Origin: an uncultured Haloferula sp.
GTDB taxonomy: Bacteria > Verrucomicrobiota > Verrucomicrobiae > Verrucomicrobiales > Akkermansiaceae
Assembly (NCBI GenBank): GCA_946481625.1
Contig: CAMLOZ010000256.1
Span: 1 to 5,806, forward strand
Direction of reading: 5' to 3'
Length of the DNA: 5,806 nt
Position 1 is the first letter of the stretch, and each line of letters starts with the position of its first letter. This document shows positions 3,956-5,806 of the stretch, in pieces. Under the pieces are notes generated by a model. The model was not told the origin of the DNA. It was given only the letters and a program-made list of their open reading frames with translations, and made no database searches. A program made the position numbers and the translations under genes.

Positions 3956-5806
3956 GTCGGTAAGGTGGCGGATACTTCGGTGCCTTCGCCGGGCATGCTG
4001 TCGATCGTGAGACTGCCGCCCAATGCCGCCACGCGCTCGTGCATACCGGTCAATCCATAGCCTTGACCGACACGTTCCGCGACATCGAAGCCGCGTCCGT
4101 CGTCGATGACCGTGAGCGTGACCCAATCCGCGCCGAAGCGCAGGCGGACGACGACCTTTGCCGGGGCACCGTGACGGATGGCATTGGTCATCGCCTCCTG
4201 GCCGATTCGGAGCAATGCGCTCTCGTGATCCGCCGGCAGAGGACGCGGGGTGCCCTCGATCTCCTGGCTGCTGGCGACCTTGCCACCGCGCGTGAGGTCG
4301 TGGGCGAACCGCTGGAGGGCTGTCGCGAGGTCGGCCTCGCCGAGTGCAAGCGGGCGGAGATTCCAGACGGTGCGGCGGGCTTCCCTGAGGCTGTCCCGAA
4401 CGAGCCCGCGTGCGGTTTCCAGGTGATTGCGTGCCCGCGGGGCGTCCGCGCCGATCTCGTCGCGGACGCACTCCAGTTGCAGCGAGATGGAGGTGAGGCC
4501 CTGTGCCAGCGAATCGTGGATCTCGCGCGCGAAGCGTCCGCGCTCCGCGAGCACCGCCTCGAACTCTCGCCGTTGCGTCTCCTGCTCGCGCAGGCGCTTC
4601 GCGCGGACCAGCGCGTAAATGCCCAGCATGCCCATGATGATCACCGCCGCAGCCATGACGACGCGGCGGGTGGTCCACCATGGCGGAAGCGAAAGCACCT
4701 TTACATCGGCCGGGGTCCGCATGCGCAAGAGCAGCTTGTCCTCCTCCTGCAAGGGCGAGAAGGCACCCGCCGAAGTGATCTGGGCGATCCCGGTCACCCG
4801 CATCCGCGAGCCCGGCACCAGATCGGGCAGCGCGCCATCGTGCGCGGCGAGCAAGCCCCGGAAGATCATCCCGGGATCCCGCAGCTCGATGGTGGTGCCG
4901 TCTTCGCCCCGGAAGAGATCGAGCAACTCGGCATCGATCGAGACGAGTTCGGATTCGTGACGGGCGTTGAGGACTTGAAGCGACTCCATCGCCAGCGCCT
5001 CGGGGGGACTCCCCTCCCCCAGAACCTTCGCGCCGCGTGCTCGGAGAATCGGCTTCATCGCGCCGACACGGGGCCAGCCGACCGCTTCGACCTGCGAGCC
5101 CGGCCTTGCCTCGACCGGCTGGGCGGTCTGGACCCAAAGCCCGCCGCCATCGGTGCGCAGGAACAAGCCGCGCCCCGGTACGGTGAGGGTGGCGATCCCC
5201 CGCACCCACACGAGGTCCTCGCCGCCCGCGCCCTTCAGCCGGAAAAGCTCGTCCGCCCGGACCAAGCGCGGCTCGGTTTTCGCACCGGACGCTTCCAGCG
5301 ACACCACATCGGCGAGCGAATTCACGCGCAGGAAGCGGCGGGTCATCTGACGGCGCGCATTGAAAATCGTGGCCGCAACTCCGCGGATACGCACGGGACT
5401 CTCCGCCAGATCCCAAGGCACCGACTCCGGGGGCAGCGGTCCCTCCAACAACACATGGAAATCGCAGGGGCCGGCCTGGCACTCGAAGATGATGTCGCCG
5501 GCGTTCACGAAGACCTCCCGCACCTGTGCCTCCACGCTCACCCATTCACAGTCCATCTCCGGCCGCGCGAGCTCCAAACCGCTGACGGGCCTGGGCTCCG
5601 GCAAGGCATCGTGCCCGAACACCCGGATCTCCACCGGCCGTCCGTCGACACCCCGGATCACCGGGGCGAAAAGTCCGGGATCCGTGATACCGATCACCTC
5701 CACCCGGTCGCCGGGGCTCGGCCAATCGTAGTCCCCTTCAAGCGGCTGCTCGATGAAGCCCCCGCTTTTGCCATCGTGGATGAAAAGGGTCAGCGCGGAC
5801 TTGTTA
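3952..5806 (-). CDS. Sensor histidine kinase (HisKA_3/NarX-type) with repeated OB-like input domain, N-terminus outside the window
   Basis: About 617 residues are visible and the frame is open to the right edge; the GTG at 5703 is an internal Val in the run GDRVEVIG, not the start. Visible residues 1-375 are beta-rich and contain about four related units with the pattern VxVxG...LFLxDG...PGxxVxVxG (for example around 5-65, 88-171, 200-265, 286-370), resembling OB-fold-like repeats. One membrane helix follows at about 382-402, then a short coiled linker, the dimerisation/phosphoacceptor motif REIHDSLAQG with His 430, and a HATPase_c domain with QEAMTNAIRHG (N-box Asn 541), DDGRGFD and GYGLTGMHER. 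Topology suggests the repeats are extracytoplasmic and the kinase cytoplasmic. It should autophosphorylate and pass phosphate to the response regulator encoded immediately after it. The ligand is unknown; a signal peptide or further N-terminal helix would lie outside the window. Confidence 0.93.
   Translation of the reverse strand, partial: NKSALTLFIHDGKSGGFIEQPLEGDYDWPSPGDRVEVIGITDPGLFAPVIRGVDGRPVEIRVFGHDALPEPRPVSGLELARPEMDCEWVSVEAQVREVFVNAGDIIFECQAGPCDFHVLLEGPLPPESVPWDLAESPVRIRGVAATIFNARRQMTRRFLRVNSLADVVSLEASGAKTEPRLVRADELFRLKGAGGEDLVWVRGIATLTVPGRGLFLRTDGGGLWVQTAQPVEARPGSQVEAVGWPRVGAMKPILRARGAKVLGEGSPPEALAMESLQVLNARHESELVSIDAELLDLFRGEDGTTIELRDPGMIFRGLLAAHDGALPDLVPGSRMRVTGIAQITSAGAFSPLQEEDKLLLRMRTPADVKVLSLPPWWTTRRVVMAAAVIIMGMLGIYALVRAKRLREQETQRREFEAVLAERGRFAREIHDSLAQGLTSISLQLECVRDEIGADAPRARNHLETARGLVRDSLREARRTVWNLRPLALGEADLATALQRFAHDLTRGGKVASSQEIEGTPRPLPADHESALLRIGQEAMTNAIRHGAPAKVVVRLRFGADWVTLTVIDDGRGFDVAERVGQGYGLTGMHERVAALGGSLTIDSMPGEGTEVSATLPT

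Noticed and set aside
5008..5025. G-run followed by C-run inside the kinase gene (GGGGGGACTCCCC)
   Set aside because: It falls within well-supported coding sequence (Gly/Ser/Pro codons between sensor repeats), and codon use explains it.
3956..5545. Upstream extension of the response-regulator frame to 735 codons
   Set aside because: The extension overlaps the histidine kinase gene in another frame and translates to Arg/Gly/Pro-rich noise. The receiver domain starts exactly at ATG 3955.

Overview
The window is a dense, high-GC bacterial segment. Short intergenic gaps and the architecture of the sensor kinase (a long non-PAS extracytoplasmic part, one membrane helix, a HisKA_3-type kinase) suggest a Verrucomicrobia-like chromosome, possibly near Luteolibacter or Haloferula. 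This placement is an inference from protein style; no rRNA or other marker gene is present. There are seven genes: one on the + strand at the left edge and six on the - strand. The two edge genes are cut by the window.

Left part (1-1838): the 3' end of a MetX-type homoserine O-acyltransferase gene on + converges, with a 4-nt gap, on a two-gene - strand operon. That operon is an RlmB-like SpoU/TrmH RNA 2'-O-methyltransferase with a short N-terminus, followed by a calcineurin-like metallophosphoesterase. The two genes share an ATGA stop/start overlap.

Middle part (1839-3337): two small four-helix membrane proteins lie in tandem on -. They are clearly paralogous (about half of roughly 100 aligned residues identical by my count) and of unknown function. 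The spacers hold a probable intrinsic terminator, a cluster of G5-6 tracts with a hairpin, a perfect 17-bp dyad overlapping a possible promoter, AT-rich upstream DNA, and a 14-bp inverted repeat that brackets the upstream paralogue. This is the least ordinary section.

Right part (3338-5806): a two-component pair on -, with the sensor histidine kinase (N-terminus off the right edge) first and then a NarL/FixJ-type response regulator, again with an ATGA overlap. A strong intrinsic terminator closes this operon at 3261-3300. The kinase input part appears to be built from about four tandem beta-rich, OB-like repeats ending at a single transmembrane helix. The signal and regulon cannot be read from the sequence; the two paralogous membrane genes directly downstream are possible but unproven targets.

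I saw no CRISPR array, tRNA or rRNA gene, transposase or phage gene. I do not see strong evidence for a wholly new system. The paralogous membrane pair with its spacer elements, and the repeat-built sensor, are the best leads.
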